Source: Trileptium ribeirensis
Lineage: Eukaryota; Nematoda; Enoplea; Enoplida; Thoracostomopsidae
NCBI GenBank assembly: GCA_030248225.1
Contig: JASANE010017627.1
Span: forward strand, 1-64,000
Reading direction: 5' to 3'
Length of the DNA stretch: 64,000 bases
The notes under the pieces: generated by a model
Databases searched by the model: none
What the model was told of the DNA's origin: nothing
What the model saw: only the letters and a program-made list of their open reading frames with translations
In this document: positions 46,554 through 58,639 of the stretch, one piece after another
Numbering within the stretch: the stretch's first letter is position 1
How the letters are laid out: each line of letters begins with the position of its first letter
Translations under genes and position numbers: made by a program

Positions 46554-47415
46554 TTAAATATATCAAAAAGGAGCACGGACTACCGTCAACACCGTACTGC
46601 GCATAACACGGATCCGATTTCCAGAACGAGGTCATCCACTTGATTTTACTGACACAATGAGGGAACAACGTCAGCAGGTTCTTATCTATGGCTTCCACGG
46701 TGCATGCTTTTATGCGTTTTTCTTCCAAGGCACGGGCCTCCATAACCGCGTCACGTTCGGCCTTTAGCCGTCTTCGAATAAGGCTAATTTTTGTCAATTC
46801 CGCATTCAGCTTGCTGTCGTTTCGTCCAACCGTCGCAGCTTCTACGGTATCCATACGCTCGAATATTCTGTCGAGGACTACCGCCAACGATCGCTGAATT
46901 TCAAACACGCTTTTCGGATTGTCAATAGCAAGATTTTCGGCATTACTAATCACTTTATTTTGCGACTCTGCGGCTGAAGCAGCCATCAAACTCTTTACAA
47001 AGAGTCCATTTTCACCCGCAAAATTTATTCTATAGTCGTTGTTACTTGTATAACCTTTGATTCCAATGGTTTTTTGCCGAATCGATACTTCGCTGTCGAC
47101 ATACCCCAAATGTCTAGCACGAATATAAAGTTCGCTTAACTTTAGCAGACGCAGACGGAGAGCATCAAGTCGCTGCAGCGTTAGCATCCTGCTTTCCGCA
47201 GTATTTTTTCCAATGTCAGTGTCATAAAATTCGTCAATACTTGTAAGCTGAAATTTGGTACCATCCGGGCGGCTATCGGTCGAAATCTGAGCTAGATGGA
47301 ATGAACTTGAGAGCATCGATAATGCCGTAATAGTTGCAATAACTGACGCAGTGGCACACGCCAGTGATGCCCGACGAACCAATACTTGGCATCCGAAGCC
47401 ATCCAAAAGAATCAT
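46554..47415 (-). CDS. MGAT5: MGAT5 exon 1: cytosolic tail, membrane anchor, stem and start of the catalytic region
   Basis: First coding exon, 862 nt, ending in phase 1 before a GTAAGT donor. Start: this is the first ATG after an in-frame stop at 47458-47460. The N terminus has a short tail with VRR before a hydrophobic segment (about residues 16-38), the type II Golgi anchor. A stem follows, with helical, charged stretches (SVFEIQRSLAVVLDRIFERM; LIRRRLKAERDAVMEARALEEKR). It ends with LFPHCVSKIKWM, FWKSDPCYAQYGVDGSPCSF and LIYLS, hallmarks of GnT-V just before the EVE-WCP motif of exon 2. The four exons give 933 residues, longer than the roughly 740 of vertebrate MGAT5. The enzyme transfers GlcNAc from UDP-GlcNAc to the alpha-1,6 mannose arm of N-glycans. 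The promoter was not identified; an upstream noncoding exon is possible. Confidence 0.93.
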
Positions 47416-47420
47416 TGCAT
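47412..47420 (-). promoter_or_regulatory. Minimal upstream ORF overlapping the MGAT5 start
   Basis: On the minus strand ATGCAATGA is a two-codon ORF whose TGA overlaps the MGAT5 ATG at 47415. A scanning ribosome that used it would end exactly at the main start, a layout known to allow reinitiation or to dampen translation. It matters only if the transcript starts upstream of 47420. Confidence 0.4.
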
Positions 47421-47460
47421 AATTTTCGTGACCAGAATTATAAAATTTAAAATATAACTA

Positions 47461-47845
47461 GTAAGTAACTACAATATATATGTATATAGTTGCTTAGTAT
47501 TCTAGATGCCTCATATTCTAAGCTCTAGTATGATTCATTAATAAATCATTATAGTAGCTATAACGATCGTAATATGGTCAGATTTAGATACCTATAACAA
47601 AGCATTACATATTTTGAAAAAAGCTAAATTCAATGCTACTGTTGGTTGCGCAGCAACTTATGCATTTATGTGAATGCGTAACAAAAAATTTATTTTCGCG
47701 TCCGTCCAACCGGTTCGTTCCAAATACTCATGAAAAAACAAATATCCAAATAGAATTTTTGAAATGATAGACAATAGGTTGACGCATAATAACAACCATG
47801 TAATCTACAGAATCCTCCAGTGAGATATGATAGACCAAAATATGA
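47461..47845. other. Immediate upstream flank of MGAT5
   Basis: AT-rich, no TATA box or CpG-like feature that I can assign. Confidence 0.3.
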
Positions 47846-48666
47846 TTACAAAGCTTGGAGCTTAGAATACACACTTTCGCTCTGTCTCCAGTCGCCTTAC
47901 ATGTTCCGTAGGAAACCTGAAATTATTAGTTTATATGATTCTAAGAGAAAATAATAGATAGATGGTAATTTTCTGATCAGTGGTCAGGGACACTGTTCAG
48001 GCTAGTGCCCGTATGTTTTGGACAAACAGTGCCCCTAAGTTAGATGATAATGATGATAACTTTCTAATCAGAATGCTATAAATGAGACACACTGTGATGC
48101 TGCTCGCCCAGTTTCAATAAATGCAGTTCTTTGCCAAGAAAGCAGTTTCTAGCTGCGTTGCAGATAACGTTAGTTTACTTCAATTTAGACTAATTTACAA
48201 AGTTTACAAGCGCATTGGCGGGTTCTTGAAGCAATTTATGTTAGCCAAGCATGCCTAAGTACTTCTGCGTAAGCCATACTCTGTTACCGAGTTGACCGGT
48301 TTAATTGAAAGGTACCCCACAGACTTCTGGATGTGTAAAATAGCTGCTACAAGCATCGACGTGGCTTTGACTTGTTAACAAACTCCTGCAGGTTATTATG
48401 AAAAATTCCAACTGAAATTATGTGCCCTACTTACGTTTCAAACGTCAAATTGCTTAGTTAATCTTTTCTTTTGCTTGGTTGTATTGGAGCTTGATCATTG
48501 TATAATATAGATTACATATGTTTGGATCACAGATGAAGCAAAAAACGTGGAATATTTCAAACAAACTTTTTAAACCGGAATTCCGGTTCCGGTATGTTTT
48601 TGGCCTTTGCCGGAACCGCAACCGGAACACAATTTTCGCCGGAATCGGAATTCCGGTTACTCCCTG
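47846..48666 (+). mobile_element. Non-autonomous hAT-like element, copy 4, left end missing
   Basis: It matches copy 1 from its internal TTACAAAGCTTGGAG block through to the right TIR TTCCGGTTACTCCCTG. Roughly the first 300 bp, including the left TIR, are absent, so no target duplication can be read. Similarity to copy 1 is high in the right half. Confidence 0.88.
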
Positions 48667-48729
48667 GTTTTTACTTTAGAGTAAGCACCATCTTTGGAGA
48701 CTTTCTTCAACAGCAACTTTCGGAGTACC

Positions 48730-51230
48730 ATCTTTGAGGGATGAAGAGAAATCAATGAGAGGCGTTCACCAATCAATAAGCAACAAATGTCAGTGCCATG
48801 ACCGAAAAGATAAATTAAAATGTAGACATTTTGGCATGACTGACCTACGTAAGGCACCGAACGAACTAAAAAATGGCAAGGCAGCAGGCGATGACAAATT
48901 ATCGTACGAGATACTGAACCGGTAGGGAGACTACTTGTTGCAGTGGTTAACTCCAGCTCCTAGATCAATCCTGGGAGAAAAAATTCGAACGGTCAGATTC
49001 CACAAATCCACAGTGATACCAATTCTCAAGCCTGGTAAACCAATAGAGAAACCCGGTTCGTACAGACCAATCATCCTGACATCACATACAGCTAAACTAG
49101 TAGAACGGTTCGTGAAAAAACGCCAGAACTACATCGTCGAATCAAGATACCAATTGAATAACAATCAATCGGGTTTTAGAGCATTACAGCCGGCGGTTAA
49201 GTACTGTGGAGCGCAGATGGGTTAGTAACCGTCTTTGAAAACAGTTATGGTACTGATAGACTTCAAATGCGCATTTGACACCTTTTGGAAATCTGGCCTG
49301 TTGAAAGAACTCGTAGAAATGGGAATCTAGAACTGTTACATCTAGTGGCTGAAACAGTTTATCAACGATGGATATGCCCATGTCGAGTATGGTGCAGCAA
49401 CAAGTGATTACAAACGTTTCCATGAAGGCCCCAGGGCGCAGTTTGTTCGATAGTCTTGTTTCTCTGCTTTAATGATATCAGTGATACACTGCCGCCAGGT
49501 GTATCAGTTAGTCAGTTACCCTTTGTGTGCAAGACCAAGACCTTAAGCAAGCAGAAGCACGTATGGCAATAGCACTAGCTGTTATAATAGAGTGATCAGA
49601 GAAATGGAAACTGCGAATCAGTCAGAAAAATCCGAAGTGACACTTTTCATGAACATCTGCGAAGCATGATACGTACTACAAGTTGAACTAGGAGATGCTA
49701 CACTCGCCTACAATCCACATCCAAAATTCCTTGTCGTTATCTTTGACCAGCTACTGACATTCAATTAGTACATCAAGCAAATAAAAAGAAAATGCGTAAG
49801 AAGATGAAAACCCTGCAAGCTATGCGTTGAAGTACGTGCACGAGAGACAAAGAAGACTTGATAATGTTGTACCTGATTTATGTGTGTTTGGCAATTGCAA
49901 CTATGCTGCTGTACGTGCTCCTTCGGCTTCAAAGACGCAGATCCAAAAGCTTGAAACAGCTCAAAACATCACAGCAAGGATTACGACTGGATGCGTAAAA
50001 CCAACTTCGATTGCAAGACTACAAGTAGAAGCTGACCTACCCCATATCATTTCAAGAATCCTGGAACAAGCAGCCATTGTGTTCGATAACTCTATGCATC
50101 TCCACCTAACAACCCTAATTTTCCGGCTGCGGTGGACGTCGGAGACAAACGGCTGAAAGTAGGAAACTGGAGACACCAATCGATGCAAGTTGTAAAAGAA
50201 CATAGCCTAAAAAGGTGTGCCAGCGAACCACTGACAGGATTCAACAATTTGTCACCTTGAAAAGCAGTCGCTGAAGCTACGCTCAGCGCACAACTCGTAG
50301 CCGCCACCAGAAGAACGGAGAAGTCTGAAATAAAGTTCGCAGCAGCTCTCAAAACTACCAATCAACTGAAAAAATTTGTAGTATATATACGTGACACCGA
50401 CAAATAATCAGCTATCAACTCGACGGAAAACGGAGGTGGTGGAGCACTAGTCATCGTAAACAGCACGTCTCAGCAAGAGTTTAGGTTAACAGCCGCAGCT
50501 TGAGAAGAAAACCTGCGAGTTATCGCGCCGACCTTGTAGCAATGAGTACGTATCGTAGACATTTTACTAGAAACTTGTAATTTAAAAACTTGCAACACGC
50601 AGTGGACGTGATGAAAGATGAAACACTGCAGCACATCTACGAACTTAACGAAGAGATAGCAAACGGTGGAAACATGGAGATCCATTTAATGGATACCGAG
50701 CCACTGTGCGGTCCCAGGACATGAACGAGTGAACGAACAGGCTACAGTTCTAAACCAGCTAGACTGTTATATAAACTACTGTACGGCAAAAGCCAATATC
50801 CGAAGCCACATGCGGAAAAAGTGGCTAAAAGCTGCGGACACTCCTCTCCCCAGAGCGAAAATGGTACCAAAACACCTCGAGTAAGATTTGAAATAGAAGC
50901 AACGAATGTTTCTGTCAAAAATGAGGAGCAGAGTATACACCCCTGAACTCGGAAGTTACAGACATCGAATCACTCAGCGGCAAGAAAACCCAGAGCCCAG
51001 GAGTGCAGCCATTGCGGATAAGAAAAAAACGATAAACCATGTGTTGAACCAGTGCTCAACGTTCCTGCGTGAACGCCATCATCACTTCGCCAGAGAAACA
51101 CCGTGAGGCTACTCGAAAACACGAAAGAAGTCATTGGATACACGGGGGAAATTGGTTTGCCGACCGTACGGATTCATTGGATAGACGCGCCCAGAAACAA
51201 CAACAACAACAAAGCATAATCAACAAATAA
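48730..51230 (+). pseudogene. Decayed I/Jockey-like LINE with RNase H remnants
   Basis: Fragments in order on the plus strand: LRKAPNELKNGKAAGDDKLS, then FHKSTVIPILKPGKPIEKPG and SYRPIILTSHTAKLVE (RT N-terminal blocks), an NQSGFRA block, and many frameshifts. A later part has KLETAQNITARITTGC. An RNase H region retains TENGGGGALVIV near 50420 and WIPSHCAVPGHERVNEQA near 50686-50740. A Cys/His tail follows (HVLNQCSTFLRERHHH, 51038-51085), then a (CAA)n tract at about 51198-51220 that may mark the 3' end. RT, RNase H and a simple-repeat tail fit I-type LINEs. Not functional. Confidence 0.75.
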
Positions 51231-51499
51231 GAAAACGCGCAGCGACATCGCAGCGCTACCGCATCTGACAACAGCCTTGTATCCGAAACATCAAGGTCTT
51301 GGTGGCGGTGGAAGCATTTCTACCATCTACTGAACACCGAGCAGCCAGAAAACTCGCAACTCGCTGAAAAACAATGACATCAGCTTTTCCGAGTTCCAAA
51401 ACAGCGATTCAACTGCTTCCTTCAGTCAGTAAGTGAAGTTAGCTTTCTCAAATCGGGGGTCTCCCCTTCCCCTCTTTTTGGCTCCCCTGAACAAACCAG

Positions 51500-51945
51500 T
51501 AAGTGATAAGGCTACTGAAGAAATGAAGAAATGAAAAGTGAAAAAGCACCAGATGACGATGGCATTCCTACTGACTGCCATATACGCTGTTTGAAAAGCT
51601 GACCACGGAACAACATAAGTTGCTGTGCGAAATTTAGAAGAAAGAAGGAGAAAGCTGGAGAACTGCTACGTACAATCGTCAAATTCCACAAAAATATATG
51701 TCGCGTTGCCGGAACTGCCGCTGCGTTTCACCGCTACATTTTCAAATTCTTGGAGCGGTTGTTGCCGATCGCGCATAAATCATCGTGAAATTTGCGAAAG
51801 AGTACAACAGCGCGATTCTCGTCCAGGTCGCAGCACTATGGACCAAGCATACGTGTTGTCTGAATACCTTCATACCATCGGACTTGACGGGAAAGCATTT
51901 GCCTTTGGTTCCGTCCACCAATGTGACGCATTATGATGCAACTTA
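51500..51945 (+). pseudogene. RTE-like reverse transcriptase fragment
   Basis: KMKSEKAPDDDGIPTDC (about 51532-51580) and RPGRSTMDQAYVLSEYL (about 51815-51870) match the start of RT in RTE-type LINEs (KAPG-DGI-.E and FR-GRSTMDQ-F-LRQ). The sequence between is frameshifted and the rest of the RT is missing. It lies directly after the I-like element. Confidence 0.65.
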
Positions 51946-53200
51946 ATTTCACAGAAGCCGATGCAGTCTGGATCCTCGACTGTCCGGCCTGATCCAGGCT
52001 GGATTGGTTCGAACTGCCCTGGCCACGTTCATTGTGGTGTTAACGTGCTTCCGGAATAACGGGCTTAGGACAATATTTGACCAACAGCGACCCCATTTAG
52101 ATAATATATTATAGCATCTTAGTATTAATAACACAGTTGATGGAAAACTAAACATAATAAGAGGTTTCCCTATCACCATGTAAAACTAACGAACATGATT
52201 TTGAACCAACTCAATGGTTTCAGAAGGCGAGTTACCTGTATCCAGGAGTAGCCATCGTGATGCAACTTTCATTTTTTTAAGTCCATGGCTTTGGGATATA
52301 ATCCAAAGTTTAAACTTTTCCAAAAGTGCTGACACTTCGACTTCTTAGACGGTTAACAGCAAACACAATGACACATTGAATTAAAACAACGCCTGTAATT
52401 CTGCAAATTTGTGTGTTTGCACCATATCGGGCATCATGCAGAAACCCGAGACGACAAAATGCAGCGAATATAATGGTTTAAATTTAAATATAATTACACT
52501 ATATACAATAACTATCAGTATTCCTGCAGCGGTCAAAGCTCACACTCAGAAGGTGACTAATTTTCGTGATTTCAAAAAATCTACTACATACGACTAAACA
52601 AAAATACCGAAACATTACCCTAACTGCCTGCCATTCATTGTAAGTAATTGGCCAGCATAACAGACGTTTTTTTATTAAATTCTGAGAGCAGTGAGCGAAA
52701 CGAGCGAAGCGAAGGATTCTTACTGTTCGTGATAGTGGTGAAATCTGACAATGTCCGTTATAGGGTTTTTACGGTTACACTAATAACTCAACTTTGCCTA
52801 CGTATATTGATTCGCTCGATAACACATTTGAGTCAAATTGCGCTAATATGGTAAATCAAATAAGCCTCTATAAGGTTATAACTATACATAATGCATTGTT
52901 ATGCGATATTCTTAGGATGTAGGATTTCGGAGAAGTGGGTTCTAAAATGGTCCCATGAAATCCAGAATACCCGAAAATGATATATACCAGATACACAATG
53001 AAATCAAACCAAAATCAAAAATCTAACCACTGAGCCCACCTGATACTTCTCTCCCGTGTTATGCTCACTCAACGTTTAAGGCCGATCTTTTAAAATGTTA
53101 CTAACTGACAACAGGTCGGTTAGCTATGTAACCTATTCGTACATTAAATTAAAACAAATATATATTGAAGAATTTCTTTTCCTACCGATGTCGTCAACTT
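51946..53200. other. AT-rich intergenic DNA
   Basis: No gene recognised. A GAGCGAAACGAGCGAAGCGA motif near 52693 resembles motifs near 16893, 30270 and 33728. Confidence 0.4.
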
Positions 53201-56200
53201 CCGCACGCATAAACAACAAGACTGAAGCTAACATAAAGCTAGAAGCAAAATTAAGTTAGCTAATTAAAGAAATTGTTATAAAATATGCAAATTAATTATA
53301 ACAAAACAATAAATTTTAGGATTTTGAGATTTTTGGAATTAGGGACCTATAAATAAGTGAAATCACAAAAACTAAAATTTCGGATTGGGACATAAAAGTT
53401 TGTAATTTTTGGGAAGGTTTGGGCCCAGGGAACCTTTGGTACCCTACTAAACCTCCGACAGTAGTGTTATATTTTTTAAAGTTACAGAGGGGTAGGGGTT
53501 AGACAGTATTTTTGTTATGACGGGTGTCGGATATTTAAAGGGGACGGGATTCGTCACCGAAAATTGCGTGGTCCAAGGAGTAGCCAGTAGTATTCCAGTG
53601 GGGATATATAATTTGGTGAGCGTTCCTTATTTTTAGCGACTAGTACCCATGCCCTATCTTTTGCGTTGCGGCTCTATATCGATCACCCTGGTTGAAATAA
53701 ATAAGCACCCAAACGCGTAGTTAATAACGATTATTACATATCGACGTGACCCGTAGTCTTATGAAGCATCGTTCGTTTTGGTACTATGAAACCAGCTTCT
53801 TTTGTAATAAATGTACCGGCTGTTCCAGCTCACTAACTTTTAATACTAACTCGGCCACTTTCTTTCACTCTCAGATATTCAATTCTATTACCGTTACTTT
53901 TAGGTTATTACTAATTCTAGTAAGTCTCTTTTGAGGTTGGCACAGTTAGCCCGTATTCGCCTAGCCAAACTGTGCGATTATATAGATAACTAAACCTAGG
54001 ACCAAGAATTACTCTAATATTGATCTTATTTAAAGGGATATAGATTGAGTGACGCCGGTTAGTATTTAGGTTAAGTATTACTTTGTTAAGGCTCTTTTGA
54101 GTTGCTACAACTGACCCGGGTACTTGGCTGGGCGACTACTACGTTATTTAAAACTGTATAGTAGCGGTCGACTACTATTCAGTTGACGTTTCTTTTTTTC
54201 TGAACAACCACAGTACTTGGCTTCTTTAACAGAGGGAGATTCCTCCTTACACAGATTTTCTAGGTTAAAAACATCTCCCTAAGCCGTAAACCATACTATA
54301 GTAACGCCAAACTCGTAAACCGGCATTGGCATTTCGTTTTGTTTTCTTGGGGTAGGGGTTGGTAGTGGATTTTTCTTATGTCGGCTATCGGTTGTAAAAG
54401 GGGACGGGATTCGTCACCGAAGGATAGTGCGGTCCGAGGTGCGGCCAGTAGAACGCCGGTAGGACGCTTGGTATGGGGCGCGTCTTCCTTTTCGTGAGCG
54501 TTTCTAGCGTCCTATATTTTGCGATGCGGCGTGATCCGTGCTCGGTTCCATTGCTCGAGCTCCAGGTAATTTGAAAACAGACACGTACATAGAACGTTTA
54601 TTACAAAGTGACAAAATGTTAGGCACTGATACCATTGTAGATCACTTGCGGCACTGTTTTTGATAAGGGTATTTAAATCACGATATCGTCCTTTTAGCTC
54701 GTGATGAAAAGCCGCGGCACTATTCTTTAGTACGGTATAGTTTTATTAACGCTTGCCTTTAGACCGAATGGCAATAGCGATTAATTGTGCTTCGTATTTA
54801 AAACGCAGTACTATTCTTTAGTACTATTTTATTTTCAGCTCACGCTTGTACTGCACCGACAATACTTGTACAGTTGACACTAGGCTTTGCCCAGTCTGAC
54901 CTTTAGCTCTTGCGCAGTCTGACGTATAACCTATGCACAGTCGGACTACTGCTCTTCACACACTTCGGCCACAGATCTCAATACTTTCGACGATCCCTAT
55001 TTATTATATACTTTAGATTTACGTTAAATTAAAGCTGCATAGCACTGGACCTAGTCCTTAACTCTAAGTTATAACAACTAGTGTTTAACTAATATGACTG
55101 AGCGATAGTGATTAAGTAGGTTTAGGTTATCTGTTACGTTATTAAGTCCCTTGTGGGTTGGTACAGTAGCACCGAACGGCTGGCAACTGCACGAGTATCT
55201 TATTACCTCAACCTAAGCCTTACATTTACGCTACTAGTGTGTTTATATATGTTACAAGCCGACCCCGAACGGCTGCCAGACCACGTTATTAAAATTGTAC
55301 AGTAACGGTCGACACTATGCAGTTGAAGTTTTCTCAATGTATGCCCCCGAAAGGCTCACTATACTGGTGTTTGGGTGTAAGACACTCGAGATTTTGGTCG
55401 TCCGAACCAACCCTTACTCGCCCGGTCTGCTCGAGAATAGTACTACTTGGTCCACCGACCCCGAACGGCTGCCAGGCTTACAAGTAGCACTACTAATATT
55501 TTCGAGTCACACCTGCGCTCTCATCCGGGTTGTGACTCACTCGACTCCACGGGGCCGAAAGTTTGAAGAGATTACTAGCCCTAGCGTTATGCTATTCTAT
55601 CGCCCCTACTAGGTTATTGCCACTTCTCACTCGGACTTTACAAGGAAAAATAATATTAATAATTAAGATAATTAATCGGCTTATGGTTACTTATTTATGC
55701 CGCTGCTCACACGTAGTCAACCACACCACGCCTTTCTGCACTCTACTTGATTGAAGTTAAGACAGTGACTCCGCGCATTCTTTGCGCTCCGAGAATTAGC
55801 AAGTACGTACTTAAGTAAGATCTAACGAAATCGGAAACTCGAGATAGGCGTCTCCTTGCGATCCAGCAACTAATAGAAGTCCCAAGTACAGGCGCCTTCT
55901 CAGTAATATAAATTCTACAACTTTAACCGACTCAAAAACCACACGCAATTCTTTGCGTTACTAATAATTCAGCAAGGGGAATCAATAAAAATAATCAGCA
56001 AGTTCCTTAACGATAAGCTAAGTAATTCCCTGTTTCCGTTCAAGTCATTCGCCGAAGAAAAGCTAATTCCAAATACAAAGCTGACGTAGCCAAAAACTAA
56101 GCCCATTAGCTAAGCAACCCATTAGCAGTGGTACATAATTAAACAATAAACGTAAACAATCATGTAATTCCGTGATTTCGCCGCAAACTCCGCAAGACTC

Positions 56201-56900
56201 TGATCAAGACTGACGATAAAACTAAAACGAGACCTAACTTAGACATAGCTAATAACAAAACAAAGACAAAATATGCAAATTAAAAGATAAAAAAGCACGT
56301 TTTTTAACAAAATTTAACCTACTAAATATTTCATGGAGCCATATAATAAATTTTGTGAAAAAAATAAAATGGCACTTTTTAACCCTGGGACCCCTGGTAG
56401 CCTACAGGACCCCCGACAGGCATATAGAAATTCAAAACATAACATATCGACTAAGTTATCAAGTTAAGATTAGCTAAGTCAGCTAATCGCTGATGATCGC
56501 ACAATTCTTTATACGCAGAAAACCCTGAACTAGCAAACGCATCTAAGCGTATTTCTTTTACGCTGTAAACAAGGCATAGCCTATCGACCCAGGAAGAAGA
56601 GTTCACTGATCCGACCTGACTTCGTCGCGTTTACATCCCAAACTAAACTGAAACAGAAAAACAAGCTAACTGTATGTTAGCTAAAATAAAAGATCAAAGC
56701 GAAATATGCAATTAGGTAGGAATTGCGGCGAGAACAAGAAAACAAGAATAAAATAAGGGCGTAAAAGGGGGAGGGATATAATGAGCGAAAAAGGTCAAAA
56801 CCCAATTTTGAACTGGAAAATAGGGTTTAGGTTTTTGGACCCTTGGAAACTGGGTAGCGTCGGGTACGCCTTCCAAGCACCCGAAACTACCATTTTCTTA
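53200..56900. repeat. Block of repeated noncoding modules (possible second hairpin-rich element)
   Basis: Three kinds of internal repetition. (1) 53485-53690 and 54350-54545 are diverged direct copies sharing GGACGGGATTCGTCACCGA. (2) A module with AAATATGCAAATTA preceded by ACTAA/AGCTAAC-type sequence occurs near 53282, 56271 and 56702; a CCTGG-ACCC/TTTGG-ACCC block followed by a CCGACAG or GTCGGGTA motif occurs near 53420, 56385 and 56835. (3) A CCGAACGGCTG motif occurs near 55175, 55265 and 55455. Hairpins include 53940-53947/53968-53975 (GCACAGTT) and several GCGCA...TGCGC types. No ORF with a recognisable domain. Confidence 0.6.
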
Positions 56901-56929
56901 TTTCTTCGCTAGCTAATTAATTATATGTA

Positions 56930-58370
56930 GATAACTTGACTGTACTTTCTTTTTCCTTGTTTTCAGTTTTCCTAAATTTCTCCTTCACATTATAGCGTCT
57001 AATCTTTCCCAACTTACAAATCCTTCTTAAATACTCTTTTCCCTTCCAAAACACCCTGTTTTCACAATTCCATTTATTTTCCCCTTACCTCTGCCATCAT
57101 CGATTATACTTTTTCAACAATTTCCCTATTCCTCTTTCCCCTTCAAAATCTTTTCCACAAAATAGACGCTTTCCCCAAAATTCCCTCTAATTTGCTTTTT
57201 CTTCCTTTTCCGCATACAAAATTTTCCGTTCTTATCCACTGTTTTCACTTCCCATTCCACAAAACACCTCATTGTTCTACCCCATTCCTCTATTTCTCCC
57301 TAAATCCTCCAAAATTTCTTTCCTTTAAATGTTCAAGTCCACAAAATTTCACATCTCTCTTTCTAAAAATTTTCCCCTCTTCATCTCTTCCTTTCAATTT
57401 TCCTTTTCCCGGCCTGTTCAACTCCAGTTCTCCCTTCACTTTACTTTTCCAAAAACTGCTATCTTCCTCCTTCGCCTCCAAAATCTTTACCTCTAAGAGC
57501 CATTCTATAAATTTCCCCAAATCTGCAAATCTATCCAAAATTCCCATTCTACCTGTTCATTCCCCAGCCTTTCCCATACTCCTACTTGCCCTTGCCAATC
57601 CTTTCCTACATTTTCAAATTTAACTTATTTTCTCCCTTTTTCATTTTTCTAAAAGACATTATTAACTTACCCCTTTTCTTAAAACATTCTCAAACCCCTT
57701 TTCCCTTCGAATCCTTTTTCCTCTTTCACAAAGCAACCTTTCCCATAGCCCTCTTCTCCGCAGATTCCCAAAAATTTCCCAATGTTTTACTTTCCTATCA
57801 ATTTGCTTACAACAAGATTCTCCAATAGCTACTATCCCAAAACTTCGTTTTATTCTATCATTATTCCAAATTTCCTTTTTTCAAGTCACCTTTCGCTGAC
57901 AACCAGCCTTCCTCAATTCGAAGTTTCCACCGAAATTAAAAAACTCCCCATTCCCTTTAACCAAAGTATAACTACCACCTACTTTATTCCTACCCATTTT
58001 TGTTTTCTCTTTATTCAATCTTTTTTAATTCTCTATTTCTCCGACCTCCTTCCCCCTCACTTTCCCAGCTCACCATTGCTCGTTTCCAACTATCCCAAAA
58101 TTTAAAGATTCCGCTCATTACCCTTCCTTCAAAGATACAATATCCACTCCCTTCAGCCTTCCTAATTCTTTTTTCCTGTCACCCTCGTTCACAGATTCTC
58201 CTTCTCATACCCTGAGCGATTTTCTATTCTTGTGCCCCTCTCTCTCCGACAACTAATTTCTTAAAAATTCCCCAAAATTTTTCATTCTAAACAGTCATTT
58301 AATCTTCTATTTCCCTTTTTCGTTATGCTTTAATACCCCACCCTTTTTCCTGTTTCTCTTCTGGGTGTTT
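56930..58370. repeat. Pyrimidine-rich tract of 1.4 kb
   Basis: The plus strand is dominated by C and T with scattered short A runs; G is nearly absent. It reads as degenerate ATTTTCCC-like repetition. Ser/Phe/Pro-rich ORFs here (for example 57192-57623) are composition artefacts, as is the charged ORF on the other strand. Confidence 0.8.
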
Positions 58371-58639
58371 ATCGGGCTCCTATTTACGTGGGAGGTTTTG
58401 ACCAGGTTGCATATTTCGCCACCCAAATTGAAATTCACTTATTAATGGGTCGTTTACGTTAAAATTAGTGTGCGCCGTGACTTATCTGTGTCCAAACAGC
58501 CTAGTTTTGCTACTTGGGACAATAAATAGTCACGACTGACTATATGTTTTGTCCGCATTTACTTAAATAGCGATTTTCAATAAGCTGGAACTCATGGCGG
58601 ACTAGACTTGACAAATAAATGAGTCTTTACGTACTATTG

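Noticed and set aside
51949..52179. Minus-strand ORF beyond the RTE fragment
   Set aside because: No recognisable motif; adjacent sequence is decayed element DNA.
57192..58215. Ser/Phe/Pro-rich ORFs in the 57-58 kb region
   Set aside because: Produced by the pyrimidine-rich composition; no domain and no start context.
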